Origin: Embiotoca jacksoni
Lineage: Eukaryota > Chordata > Actinopteri > Embiotocidae
Reading direction: 5' to 3'
Length of the DNA stretch: 64,000 nt
Assembly (NCBI GenBank): GCA_022577435.1
Contig: JAKOON010000011.1
Coordinates: 1,623,001-1,687,000, forward strand
Shown in pieces: positions 28,601-38,460 of the stretch. The notes beneath the pieces were generated by a model. It made no database searches. It was given only the letters and a program-made list of their open reading frames with translations, and was not told where the DNA came from. Position numbers and translations under genes: made by a program. Position 1 is the stretch's first letter. Each line of letters begins with the position of its first letter.

Positions 28601-31600
28601 TGGTTGATTCAGATCTGCACATTTCCTGTAGCTGAGCATGTGCTTCTATTTGATCAAATTTCTGAATGCTTTCTTGCAACCTTTGATGATCTGTGCAGGA
28701 GGGGATTTCCATTCTGACAATACCAATAATCTCTGTTTAAACCAGGTTTGTGTGACATGTTTTCTTCAATTTCTTGTGGTTTCACAGACTAAAACGAACA
28801 ACACAGCGCAACTAGTGGATAATACACTCTGACAGCTGGCGCGTATTTCAACTTTTGCTATGTCTGATTCTAATAAACATCCAGATTCAACACGATCGTC
28901 TGGAGTACATGAAGAATGTAAAAGACATCTATCGCAGATGAGCCAAGACGAAGACATTGAGAGCAATCATTGAAAGATGAGGGTGTGCTTTAGTTCAGAC
29001 AACCTCATACAGTAAAAACAACCAAAAAAATATGAGAAAGATGCAGAACAAAGGGCTGGATATTATAAACCTTTGAATAACAAAATAGATACGATAGTAA
29101 AAGTACTTTTTTACGTTACCTTACTGGCTTAAATGTTGACTAAACAAATAGTCTAAAACTGGCAAAACTGTTATTCAAATGAAGACACTGACACAGAAAA
29201 AAAAATTACAACTTTCATTACATGATAAAAATTTATTAACAGGAAACATTTCCGATACCAATAAAGTCCTGTCTCTCAAACATTAATGGAAAGTTAGAGA
29301 CTTTAGATGTAAACTCAAGCAGCGAGATATTCCTCGTCTTGCTCAAAGACACTCTTTCCCATCTTTGTTTGCAGTTCTGGGAATCAAATTTGATACCTTT
29401 TTTTTCAGGCTCTGACAGTGTTTCTACCCACTACCTTCACACTACCACCTACACCCTCCCGCTGTTGAGTCATGAATAAAAAAGCGTAGCATTATTTCCA
29501 TTCGTAGTGTATGTCAAGGCAGCTGCTGCCAACTCGGAGGCAGTGCTCCTAGTTAGCAGACATTTCCTCATGTGTTAGACCAAAGTCGGCTGCTGCTTCG
29601 ACCCCGACTCTCATCTCTTCCAACATGGTTCTCCATGCCAAGTAGTCCTGCCGTCTCCTGGAGCCCTCCCAAAATAAATGCGTTACCCAGCCGGGGGAAA
29701 ATGTCCTCCTGTGTTGGAGCAGTCATTCTGTAAATGGACCTGCTAAGGTTTTACTTTACACAAAAGCACCTTAAATTGTTGGTATTAGTTGTTCTACTTC
29801 ACAGACTGCAGCAGGGTATTCAACCCTGTCCTTTCTCTGCCCCCAACACTGCATAAAATCTCCTGTCAATAGCCTGTTATTAAGTCCCACTTTTTCATAT
29901 TTTTTTCAAGAATCTTACATAATCCAGTCTCCCTTTTACCTCCACCAAGGACCGTGTGTTTTCACCGCTGTGTGTTTTTGTCAGGTTTAGCAAGATATCT
30001 AAAAAAACTTGAAGAAATTATGTTTTTGATGAAGATCCAGGATATTTTTTTTTAAAGGATTGCACTTAATTGCAAGCCTGTACATTTGCTATTTTGTCAG
30101 AAACTATGGTGTTTTTATTAAATATCATTCTGTGTATATCCTGTGGCTTCCTGTCACTGTGTGTACTTTGACACTGACCCAGATCGTAATGCAAATTAAC
30201 ATTTCTAAACATCTTCCATGATTGAAATAGCACATAAAATAATGCACGAATAGAGAACGGATGTTTGAGCTCTCTGAGTGCTTTCTCCTCGTAAAAATGC
30301 TCTCAAGATAACGACACTCTTTTTCAAAAACAGGCCTAAACCAAAAGGAAATGTGCCAAGGAGAACAACATGTGATAAAAGATAGAATTATCTTGAGATT
30401 TCTCTTGATAACCAAATAACAGAGGAAGGTTTGTCTCTGTCCATTTTATAAGGATTAACATGCCACTGTTGAGGATAATACCACTGTTACCGAGACCACA
30501 ATGAACTGATTGGCAGTGCTTTAAGACTTTAGTTCATTCATGTTAAACCCTTCTTTTCTGACACTTTTTATAGCTGTAATTGTTTTTAATTTTCAGCAGT
30601 AGCCATACAATATACCTGACATACCCAGGAACAAAGGATTCACAGGAAACAACACATGCACATGCAAAAGCCGTGGTGTGCGCACATTTCATCGTTGTTT
30701 TTGTACTCTTTATTGAAACAACATGAGAATCCTGGAAGACCAGGACAGAAATAATTTCAAACAGAGTATACATGTCATTCCCAACGTCACCTGGGGACTT
30801 GTTTTATTAAAAGGCACTTGCTGTTAACCACATTGTGTTGTCAAATCACTGATGCATGATATCTTGACTTTAAATCTCCATGAGGACTTCAACATACTTC
30901 CTGTCAATAATTTAATCACATACTCAATTGGCATTTTATCTGGCTCACATTCCAAGGACATGAAGCCTTGTTTAATCTAGTTTTAAAAAAATTCCCCTCG
31001 GGGATTAATAAAGTAACTACCTAACCTAATCTACACCCAACTTTCTGAACGTAAATACATTAAATAATCTCTCTCAAAATAATTTATCACAGCTCAACAG
31101 CACCACAAACTGCAGCCTCCAAAATTATCATCAAGTTTAATCAGCGCCTCGCTTAAGCTATTTCAACACAAGCTGAACATTGTAACCTCAACATTTACTG
31201 CAGGACGAGGTGTACCCATAGACTGTATGGACATAGTCTCCAGGTCTGAAAAGGGACGCAAATGCAGAGGTAAAGTTCAATACCACCAAAGGCCACTAGG
31301 GGCTGGCTCCAAAAAAACTCTGGCTCCAGTAGACTCCCATTTAAAAAAGCATCAACGTCCCTCATGTCTCACAAAGTCAAAACATTTATTCCACAAGTTA
31401 TTATGGTCTCATTAGCTAAATTAACTCCTCCTGATCTATATTCTGTTGGTCCTTCCGAAAATAATTCCATCATTAATTAGATATAGGGTGTGTCTGGGGG
31501 GCCTTCCTGGTTTGATTGACATGCCTGGAGTGCAGTTAGGTTTTGGGCGGGAATAGTGTTCTCAGATGATTTGTCACATCCACCCATCACTAACCCCCAG

Positions 31601-34600
31601 GTCATCCATAATGGTCACTTCTGGCTACAAAAACCAAAGAATGCCACAGCTGAAATGCCAGACTCAAGATGACAAAACAGCTGTTGACAAACCAATGGGT
31701 GATGTCACAGTGGGGTACCCCTTGGGTGTGTCTAATTAACTGACAACAGGGCTTTGAAATCACTACCTCAGTCACTGTAAGTCGCAGCAAGCCTGGAAGT
31801 GACATTTAGGGGATTTAACATTTAGCGTCATCCCTTGACAGGTGTCGTGTCGTATCACTGTAATTTCTGGATCCATAAAATGCAGATAATTGTATTGTGA
31901 GATTGTGAGCAGAAACTAGTGCACACTAAAACTGTCCACAATGTCTTCTTTTTTAATTCAGAATCAGACACTCAAATATTTCTCACAGAAAATGAATGTA
32001 GTGCACTATACAGTACAGTAAACAGGGAGGTGTTTTCCGATGCAGCCTTGAGTGTAAATAAAAGTGGAGGTACTTGTAAAATAACTTCATAATTGTGGTT
32101 ATTATTGTTGATCAAGGATGATCTATCAAGTAAATGTCAATTGATTATAGAAAAGCCTCGAAACATGCTTGTGATGAAAACTGGGGAAAACATTTAGCAG
32201 ATTTCTCTACAGGTTTCAAGAAAATAAGATTTGAAGAATCAATAAACTCGTCATTTATAGGACGTAGATTCTTAATTCTACTGTGCTCAGTTTGATTTGC
32301 TAAATAGGATATTTCACTGTTTTGGATGCTTCGTAGATATTAACAAAAAACAATTCACTTACTGGACTCGAGATGTTTTTGTTGCTTGGATTAGGCTGGA
32401 TTTTCTGGCATGTCATGTTTGTCTTGTAGCTGAATCTTTTTCAGAGGGAGATTTACACTCCAGCTCTTTGGTTGTTCAGCTTCTATAATCTGTCTGAGGG
32501 CCTTTTGTGACTCAGTTGTAAACAAATGACTCGTAGCTTTACCTCTGTAGCATTCCTTTGCAGTGGAAGCTGAGTCTGTGAAGGCAACATGCAGCTCATC
32601 TAACCTGCTATTGTTGATTGTGTTTTCACGGGAAACAAGAGTTCTGTAATTACACTGAGGCACTACCTGAGCTTCATTATGAAGAAACACTCTTTTCATC
32701 TGTCACTGGGAGCTGCAGACCACTGTACTGCAAAAAGATGTAGTCATCCACTGAGAAAGCTGAAATGTCCCCTCTTGTGTGCCATTAACAGACGGAAATC
32801 ATTAAGACTAGAGTGTCACTGGGCAAAGTGATGCAGACTGGAATGTATTCAGTGATCAGAAACTATGCTAGATCATGAAAATGGATCCAAAACATTTTCT
32901 TAAAAGGGTCAGTTCATCCGAATTTAATTTAAAATGAGCAGTATCAAGCCACACAGATAGTTTTGTTTTGTCAGTTTTTACAAATTCAATGCAGGTGAGT
33001 TAAATTTCAATGGCAAAAAAAAAACAGTGAAAATGAACACTTTACATATATCCACAATGAAACAGTAACATATAATACCTGAGGTAATGTGTGCTGTTTT
33101 ATAGGGACTTTCTTTTGTTAGACAAGTCATTCCAGTGAGAAACGTGGCACAGTGAAGATACCAATAACATGTGAGAATATAATTTTTTTTTTAAGTGGTT
33201 ATTTGTGTGAACTTGCCCTTTCAGTAGAAACACACCTTTATAAGCATCATTGCATTGAAGTTTATGTAACAGTGAGTTTATGCATGGTCCCATGAACAGT
33301 AAGGGAGCCCCAGTGCAAAACAGCTGGGCCCCTGTTGCCCCAAAACCTACCATACACAATGCATCATACACGATGGATGTAGCCAGTCGCAACACAGCCT
33401 CACTAAATGTATAAAAGCTACAGTGTAAAAATTTGTCATAAAAACGTTCACAGTGCCGTCCAACAAAAAGTCTTATTTTCTCTTGCCTGCTCTAATCAGT
33501 AATTAGTTATAATATAATTTGTGTCCAATTGTAGGATGTCAACAGGTGCTACACACCTATAACCTAAACATGGAATTGTTGTGACATTGGATGTTGCGTT
33601 CAGGAGGCTGCTCAGGCTTTTGTTCAGCATTTCGGTCAGACATAGTGAACACCACTGCGAGCTAGAGCGTGACGAGGCTCATGGTCGGGAAATGACCATT
33701 AGTAACATCCTAAATTCACTTAAATGAATGAGTCATTTTAAACTGGTTAATCCCTCTTTCTGTTTTCTGCTACTTAGGTGAGTCCTGGTCAAATTAATTC
33801 AATTAACTATACCGTTAGGAATTATTGTGTACTGCTGGGAATTACTGACATTAAGTCATATGATAATTAAGGATTCTAGGCTATATCATCCCTGCTGGTT
33901 TGCCACTCTATCACCCTTGAAACAGGTATTAAACTGTTTTATGTGCTACAAAAAAAAAAATATTATCAATTCAACTTCATGAGCGACAAAGAAACACTTT
34001 TCACTACGAGTCATACAGAATGTGTTGATTTAAAAAACGATGTTAGTTTACAACAAGGTGTAATCTCATTGAAGATTGTCACCTTTTTCATGGCAGTTTT
34101 TTATATCACCATTTTTCTGGCTCTTGCACAGCGAATTGACATCCTTAGTCTTAATCCCGTTTACAGAGCTCTGCTGGCTCAGCTGTTTTTTCCAACTGGG
34201 GAAAATGCCATTCATACATCGCCATATTTTCAGCAGCTGAAAAACATGATCTAGTTTATATTATATTTTGCAATGCAAATTTTACTGTAAAATTAGGTGA
34301 GGGAATAAAAGAAGGTCTCACATCACAGAAAATGCTACCAGTTGTTCCACACTTAAGTAACTCTATTCGGTTGCTACCCACATCTGCATTTTTCAGGTAT
34401 TAAAATGAGGAATTTGTGGAATTAGAGTTTGCAGTAGGAGGGGTGTTTAACTCGGCAACAGCACCTAATAACTTGCTGTCAAAGCTCCAGTGATGTGTGG
34501 CTTCACATTAAAAGCTTCAGTTTTCCTTTCTCACCTCTGCCTCTTGCCGTTTGAACCCCAGTCTGCAATCAGGTGGCTAAAAAGAGCCGATAGCCCGTAG

Positions 34601-37600
34601 AATATCTGCCGGGACAAAAGTGAGGTGAATGCCGAGCCAGGACAAGCCCTGACAAAACCATTAGCTTCCATGACCTAGAGCTCACTCTAGCAGCTCCATA
34701 ACTCATCTGGGAAGGGGGGAGGGGGAGGGGGTTAGCCTCTGCACCTTTCACCTCTTTCCCTTGCTGCCATACCGCCCTTTAATTACCTTTATGCTGTATT
34801 TATTCCATTATTTGTTGATGCTGTTACTATAACAACAGATTAAGATGTTTAAAAGTCAGTTTGTTTCGCCGTGCCAGAAACCATAATACTCCAAGATTTA
34901 CTGTTTGGAAGCAGATTATGCTCAAGGATGTTGAGCTGGTTCCAGATATTATGCCCAACAAACATTCCCAGGGAGATAAATGTTTCACAACACACCCATG
35001 AACTATTGCTGAGGATCAACTAAAGATTCATTCTGAACAAATTCAAATTTGAGGACAATATTAGACTGACATTACAAAAAAAGGTGTTCAAAGTTAACAA
35101 TTTCAAGGTGAAATATTCAACTTTCACTTTTTTCCTTCATTACTTTCATCTGGTTTCAGGCAACTTTCAGTTACAGTAAATATTTACATTCAAAAAATGA
35201 GGCAAATCTTTCTCATCATTGATTTAAAGTGTCCTAACCTGTTGAGAAGCCCGTATTTTCCCCAAAATCAACGCAAAGTATATTATTTGTAACTGCTTTC
35301 CAAAAACGAAGAAGTGTTTTCTGATCAAATAGCCTCCTGGGTAGCACAACTTTGTTTGTCAGGGCTCTCCAAAACTGTCACAAATCATCATTATAAAACC
35401 ATGAATATGTCTGCAGTAAGGTTTGGGTAAGCTCCCCCTAGAAGCACAAAGTAACATCATTAAATTGCTGTTATGTACAGATTAAATAAATGAGCTAATT
35501 AATGAGCTTTTAGCTGTGTTGTAAACTGTTGACAGAACCAGACAAGCTGCTTCCTGCTCCCACTCTTAAAGCCAAGCAGGAATCCTGATGGCAGCTCAAT
35601 GCGGAGATTTAAGACTGAAAGCAATTACATCTATTTTAGAGAAAGTTGAACCAATCATTATTATTTCTGACTCAGTATTAAAAAAATAACAAGTCGAAGT
35701 GATGTTTATGATTTGTTGACATGATATTGATTTGTGACTGATCTATGAAGCATTTCTACATGATTTATTTACCGCTGAATAATCCACTGAACAGGATAAT
35801 GTTTTATGACATTTTGCACACTTTGCCTTAGCACTTTTAAAATAACAAGTAAAAATACAAGTGCATGTTTTTACACAAATTCCACCCTACAAATGATGCA
35901 ATAGCCGTGCCTGCAAAAGCCACCATCCAGACACGCAGTTACACAATCACATTTTCACAAGAGCAAAAATGATTAAAGTCTGCCTCGCAATATTTCCAGT
36001 TAATTAAGAACGGAATTCATGTGTGATTTACTGTTGTTTGAATATGCTGTTATTATAACTTATTAATCACTAAATGACTGTTTCGCAACTCAATCAAGTG
36101 TTTTCAGGTTTTAAGTTTGGGCAATCATCTGATTGCACAATGCTGACACCGTTGCATTGTCAGGTAACAGGACAGCAAAATTCAGAACAAACAAACAAAC
36201 TGAAAAACAACTTTTTTTCCAAGAGCTGTGACTTATATCATTTTTAATTGATACATTTTAAATTGCACACTTTTACAATGTTAACTGGTTTTCATTGATC
36301 TGAGTACAATGACAACAACAAAAAATATTCTATTCTGTTCTATTCTTATTATAGTCTGTATCATTTTGGTTCCAGCTCTTCACTGATATTTCCACTCAGG
36401 GAATTAAATTATGCAAACTTTCTTTTCGAATACTACCATAATCTCATCAAATTCCAGATTTCTTCTGCAAAACTTTTGTAAACATGAAGCATCTTTAGAA
36501 TCTTTATCTTCAAAAGCTGTAGGACCTGAACTACAATTTCCAATAATCAAAATCTGTGGATCTCAACAGAACTTGGCAGCACAGCATCAGTTTGTAAAGA
36601 CTGACCAGACTTAATAGACATAAACTAATTTGTATTTTCATTACAAAGTGACCAACACAGTACAAAGCCACAAGGGCACACCTTTGATCACAACTTCTCT
36701 CTCTCTCTCTCTCTTTCAAAAACGCAGGTGGTGGTCCTCCACAGGCAATAAACCAGCAGCAGCAGTAGCAGCAGCAGCAGACTACCCACAGCCTAAACAT
36801 TCCTCTGTAATAACTCCGGAATAAACAGACTTCCCTGCACCTCCAGTCCACCTCTGTTTGTATCTGCTGTGGGGGGGGGGGAGGGGACCTTCACAGTGAC
36901 CTCACTCTAAAAAAAAAAAACGGAATCTCCGACTCTAGCTTTTTGTAAAACATTTATGCAAATTATACACTCAATAAGTTGTAATTATTTTCCTCCTGAT
37001 GCACTCAAGACATTTAAAATCTACATTTTCTCTCAAACAATAGCTATAACTGCATGCAGGCGACTGGGGTGAGACAATTGGACGAAATCATCCATGATTC
37101 AGTGACATTATCTTTATAATAGCCAGCTGCTGATCTGCTTAACGTAGAGATAAGATCCCACGCTTCACTGACAAGCAGCAAAAACCTGCACGTGCAAACA
37201 AACAAAACAAAAATGATTTGTTTTTTTGTTTTGTTTTTTTGTTTTTGTATTGTAACCAGAAATAGTAGCTACCTCAGAATTATTCTGGAGGTGATGCTTC
37301 TGTTGTTTGACCATCACAGGCCTGAACTTGCGCATTTGTAGGAGAAACAAATAATTAAAATTTCCACAATTTAAAACTTTAGTCACGGTTTGAGCATGAA
37401 CTTACTTCTCCCGTGCTCCTTCATAAAAGTGATGAGCTCCTTGTAGTACTTGTAGTCGTCCTCGTACGGCTGGGCCTCCACCGTGATGTTCATCTCTTCC
37501 TTCAGGTTCAGGTAAATCCCCTCGGAGAGGAAGTAGTGCGGCCGGTCATCCTGCCGCAGGTCGTGGAAGATCACCACGGCCCGGGACGTCCAGTTGAAGT

Positions 37601-38102
37601 GCGTGTGCAGGATGTTGGCGAAGTCTCCCAGCTTTGTGGTTGACGGCCCGCTGCGCACGATGGTCCGGTACTCCTCCCGCTTGTCGAAGCCGTATGCAGG
37701 TCCTCCCGCGGTGAACAGCGGGAGTTTCCAGTGGGATGCAAAACGCCCCACGGATGCAAGCGGGTACACGCACCCGGGTCCGAAGAAAGCGTCCGGGCGG
37801 ATGTAAAGCTTGGCGTCCACGGCCACTACCTGCGCCCGGCTCTCGGCGCACGAGCCCGCGACGGGGTCCTCGGTGCTGTAGTTGAGGATGTTGATGGAGC
37901 GGCCGAGCAGCAGCTTGTGTTTGCCGTGCAGGTCCTCGTGCGCCATGAGGATGGCCGGAAAGACGCGCGGCAGAGCCCACGGGTACTTGTGGTGGTTGTC
38001 CGGGAGCAGCACCGCCACGGTTATGTTACCTCTGCAGCCGGGGAGAAGGCAACAGGACAGCGCCGCGAGCAAGCAGCATCCCAGTGCGCTTCTGCATCCC
38101 AT
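1524..38102 (-). CDS. npr2: Natriuretic peptide receptor 2 (GC-B), 5' eleven coding exons
   Basis: Single-pass receptor guanylate cyclase that binds C-type natriuretic peptide outside the cell and makes cGMP inside. Coding exons, 5' to 3': 38102-37406, 26537-26356, 23259-23146, 22716-22581, 22085-21991, 17715-17580, 14992-14908, 7437-7317, 6181-6107, 5104-5027, 1628-1524. Together they give 608 codons with every phase closing. Human NPR2 has about 1047 residues, so roughly 430 C-terminal residues (rest of kinase-homology domain, coiled-coil, cyclase) are off the left edge. Domains: signal peptide 1-25, ligand-binding domain about 26-456, membrane helix 458-481, kinase-homology domain from about 515. 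NPR2 rather than NPR1 is supported by DFGVHLEPSL, MLWRIRWEDLQF and MRDVQFNHLTRFIGAC, which match GC-B better than GC-A from memory. The start is ATG 38102, because the frame is open further upstream only through a GTG. Confidence 0.96.
1629..5026 (-). other. npr2 intron 10
   Basis: 3.4 kb of intronic sequence with poly-A/poly-T and GT-rich runs (about 2165, 2475-2510 and 2935). The ORFs in it are short, start at non-ATG codons or lack similarity I recognise. No conserved exon or repeat family identified. Confidence 0.8.
5027..5104 (-). CDS. npr2: npr2 coding exon 10: kinase-homology domain, VAIK strand
   Basis: 78 nt, residues 548-573. GNLVAIKHVNKKRIELTRQV is the kinase-like strand beta-3 and helix C region; K553 is the ATP-lysine equivalent. 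Donor CAC|GTAAGT. Confidence 0.96.
5105..7316 (-). other. npr2 introns 9 and 8
   Basis: Two introns (5105-6106 and 6182-7316) around cassette exon 9. Apart from pyrimidine-rich stretches near 5990-6010, nothing recognised. Confidence 0.75.
6107..6181 (-). CDS. npr2: npr2 coding exon 9: 25-residue kinase-homology cassette
   Basis: 75 nt, residues 523-547, phase 0 at both ends. Reads RGSSYGSLITAHGKYQLFAK then TGYFK; the RGSSYGS serines correspond to known activating phosphorylation sites. Acceptor TTCTCAG, donor AAG|GTAAGG. Because its length is a multiple of three, skipping it would keep the frame. Confidence 0.95.
7317..7437 (-). CDS. npr2: npr2 coding exon 8: cytoplasmic juxtamembrane segment
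   Basis: 121 nt, residues 482-522. Reads RKLKLEKELAGMLWRIRWED then LQFESPNKYHKRAGSRLTLS. The serine/threonine sites around SRLTLS belong to the juxtamembrane phosphorylation cluster known in GC-A/GC-B. Donor CAG|GTAGAC. Confidence 0.96.
9597..9713. repeat. Degenerate (AACCAT/AACTAT)n simple repeat
   Basis: About 117 bp of CCATAA/CTATAA hexamer units with point variation. The plus strand is almost free of G, and the unit differs from the vertebrate telomere unit CCCTAA. Confidence 0.85.
11421..11450. repeat. (CCA)n microsatellite followed by poly-A
   Basis: Run of CCA triplets with one CAT interruption, followed by an A tract at 11451-11460. Confidence 0.85.
14908..14992 (-). CDS. npr2: npr2 coding exon 7: transmembrane helix
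   Basis: 85 nt, residues 454-481. It encodes almost nothing but the membrane span, a run of about 22 hydrophobic residues from VLGIVAVG through GISSFLIY. Acceptor TTTCCAG, donor CAG|GTGAGT. Confidence 0.95.
14993..17579 (-). other. npr2 intron 6
   Basis: 2.6 kb intron. Contains two fragments of a common fish repeat, about 16035-16130 (GCTAATGCTAATGC, TAACATGCTCACAGTGACA) and 16425-16560 (ATAAATGTCTGTCCAAAGTT, CAAAGGCAACCCATC). A 127-codon plus-strand ORF at 16400-16783 overlaps the repeat and is not credible as a gene. Confidence 0.65.
16425..16560 (+). repeat. Fragment of an abundant teleost interspersed repeat
   Basis: The phrases GTCATCATTCAAGAACCATA, AATGTCTGTCCAAAGTTTCA and AGACAGATTTCACGATAT resemble a very common fish repeat that I know as recurring but cannot name. 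A related copy lies at 44095-44225. Confidence 0.55.
17580..17715 (-). CDS. npr2: npr2 coding exon 6: juxtamembrane extracellular segment
   Basis: 136 nt, residues 409-453 plus one base. Contains PPLDNPPCVFSTDDPSC; C442 and C451 are the conserved juxtamembrane cysteines of GC-A/GC-B. Donor GACG|GTATGG. Confidence 0.95.
17716..21990 (-). other. npr2 intron 5
   Basis: 4.3 kb intron, AT-rich. Contains a degraded tRNA-derived SINE at 21013-21152. A minus-strand open stretch of 118 codons at 18914-19270 starts with TTG and has no similarity I recognise. Confidence 0.7.
21013..21152 (-). repeat. Degraded tRNA-derived SINE remnant
   Basis: On the minus strand it reads like the teleost SINE head GTGCCATAGTGGTGATCAAG followed by GGTTAAGACACTGACCGTGA, which holds a decayed A-box-like stretch. 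A decayed B-box-like segment (CGTCCAATCGGGGGCATTTG) and the usual AACTCTCTGTACCC follow. Pol III boxes are mutated. Confidence 0.55.
21991..22085 (-). CDS. npr2: npr2 coding exon 5: ligand-binding domain
   Basis: 95 nt, residues 377-408. Reads GVTGLVSTDDKNARN then VNLWAMTNQETGEYG, matching the GVTGLV.MD.N..RETDF.LWAM block. The donor GGG|GTAGGC is weaker than the others but keeps the phase. Confidence 0.92.
22086..23145 (-). other. npr2 introns 4 and 3
   Basis: Two short introns (22086-22580 and 22717-23145) flanking exon 4. Nothing else recognised. Confidence 0.8.
22581..22716 (-). CDS. npr2: npr2 coding exon 4: ligand-binding domain
   Basis: 136 nt, residues 332-376 plus one base. MDYIAGSFYDGFVLYA matches the family's IAG.FYDG.LLYA block. 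An N-glycosylation sequon (NIT) is present. Acceptor CTTGCAG, donor TGGG|GTGAGT. Confidence 0.95.
23146..23259 (-). CDS. npr2: npr2 coding exon 3: ligand-binding domain
   Basis: 114 nt, residues 294-331, phase 0 on both sides. Contains VFVITYRPPDNPEF and ends DFGVHLEPSL, close to the NPR2 form of this segment and unlike NPR1. Donor TTG|GTAAGT. Confidence 0.95.
23586..23705 (+). repeat. Interspersed repeat fragment (unnamed teleost family)
   Basis: Contains GAATGGCCTTTTATTGCGAC, GGCACACCTGTGCGGTAATC and TGCCACACCTGAAAGGTGGA, phrases I recognise as a recurrent vertebrate/fish repeat. I cannot name the family. A T-rich run precedes it. Confidence 0.5.
24300..24526 (+). mobile_element. LINE-type 3' tail ending in (TATC)n
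   Basis: TTGCACTATTG-rich sequence, then CCGCCTTGCGGGATTAATAA, AGTAAGTG and a (TATC)n microsatellite at 24507-24526. A GGGATTAATAAAG end followed by a TATC or similar tail is common at 3' ends of fish non-LTR elements. Only the tail remains here. Confidence 0.55.
26356..26537 (-). CDS. npr2: npr2 coding exon 2: ligand-binding domain
   Basis: 182 nt, residues 233-293. After the acceptor TTTCTGCAG it reads IVYICGPLE..., continuing the GR of exon 1 exactly as in NPR2, then YAIFYLDVFAESL. Ends AAG|GTACAA. Confidence 0.95.
27101..27624. mobile_element. MITE with 16-bp inverted termini and TTAA ends
   Basis: Perfect inverted repeats TTAAAGGTCCCATATT at 27101-27116 and its complement at 27609-27624 bound a 524-bp element with no coding capacity. 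The TTAA at each end could be a TTAA target duplication, as made by piggyBac-type transposases, leaving 12-bp TIRs beginning AGGTCCC. A truncated relative lies at 47122-47345. Confidence 0.8.
28009..28453 (+). repeat. CRE-bearing interspersed repeat, copy 1
   Basis: Shares with copies at 31217 and 62302 the ordered blocks GTCTGAAAAATGAGGC, AATACCACC, GGCTCCAAAAA, TGATTGACAGGCCTG, GTGCAGTCAG-like, AAATATGGTCAC, CTCGAGGCTTCATAACGG and GATGACGTCA. This copy keeps a perfect TGACGTCA palindrome at 28419-28426. No ORF; probably a non-autonomous element. Confidence 0.75.
30981..31030 (+). mobile_element. LINE-type 3' tail
   Basis: AAATTCCCCTCGGGGATTAA then TAAAGTAACTACCTAACCTA; same style of end as at 24480-24526 but with a different short tail repeat. 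Confidence 0.5.
31217..31735 (+). repeat. CRE-bearing interspersed repeat, copy 2 (diverged)
   Basis: Same block order as copies 1 and 3 (GACTGTATGGACATAG, GGTCTGAAAAGGGACGC, GGCTCCAAAAAAACTCTGGC, GGTTTGATTGACATGCCTGG). It is more diverged. The palindrome position reads TGATGTCA at 31700-31707, consistent with CpG decay. Confidence 0.65.
36696..36780. repeat. (CT)n and (CAG)n microsatellites
   Basis: (CT)n at 36696-36714 and an imperfect CAG run at 36754-36780, interrupted by one TAG. Both lie in npr2 intron 1. Confidence 0.85.
37406..38102 (-). CDS. npr2: npr2 coding exon 1: signal peptide and membrane-distal ligand domain
   Basis: Encodes residues 1-232 plus one base. The hydrophobic leader MGCRSALGCCLLAALSCCLL is followed by PGCRG and then NITVAVLLPDN, so cleavage near residue 25 is likely. 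C85 and C111 (GPGCVYP) are the usual disulfide pair of natriuretic receptors. N-glycosylation sequons occur at N26, N74, N170 (NWTS) and N205. RFASHWKLPL and DDRPHYF are receptor-family signatures. The donor is AGAA|GTAAGT. The exon is GC-rich, unlike the surrounding introns. Confidence 0.97.
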
Positions 38103-38460
38103 CTCTCGTCCCACAGAGCAAAGTACGGCCACGGAGAGCGCACCGTTTGGCGAGGAGACACGGCCGGCTGTGGCACCCTGACACTAAACCATAAGTAGCT
38201 ATTTGTCTGCCTCACTCTCTGTCTCCTTCTTCTCTCTCTCAAAAGTCGCACAAAGTCGATAACGGCATTATCCTGTCGCGCCTTTCCGCCCGTGCCATGC
38301 GTCTCCGCTGCGTAAATCCACGTTTCCAAAGCGACTTTCCCAGCGCTGCGCGGTCCTCACACCGATGGTCTCTCGGAGAGTGATAACATACATCCAGATG
38401 ACTGTAACTTAAATCAGAGCAACCCTCTGCTCGGCCCCCACACGTCACACACTGCAAGAA
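38103..38460 (-). promoter_or_regulatory. npr2: npr2 5' UTR and probable proximal promoter
   Basis: GC-richer sequence directly upstream of the npr2 start codon. It holds pyrimidine/purine runs (CTCTCTGTCTCC..., about 38214-38240) and scattered CpGs. No TATA box is obvious near a plausible start. The transcription start cannot be fixed from sequence alone. Confidence 0.5.

Larger units (their letters stand above)
26538..37405 (-). other. npr2 intron 1
   Basis: 10.9 kb first intron holding most of the gene's identifiable repeats: a MITE (27101-27624), two copies of a CRE-bearing repeat (about 28009-28453 and 31217-31735), a LINE 3' tail (30981-31030) and microsatellites at 36696-36714 and 36754-36780. 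Elsewhere (about 32-36 kb) it is AT-rich and nothing is recognised. Confidence 0.7.

Noticed and set aside
37546..37980. 144- and 155-codon open frames overlapping npr2 exon 1 in other frames
   Set aside because: They are shadows of the GC-rich npr2 exon, whose own frame matches the receptor family.
38103..38132. 10-residue N-terminal extension of npr2
   Set aside because: It begins with GTG. ATG 38102 starts directly before a proper signal peptide.
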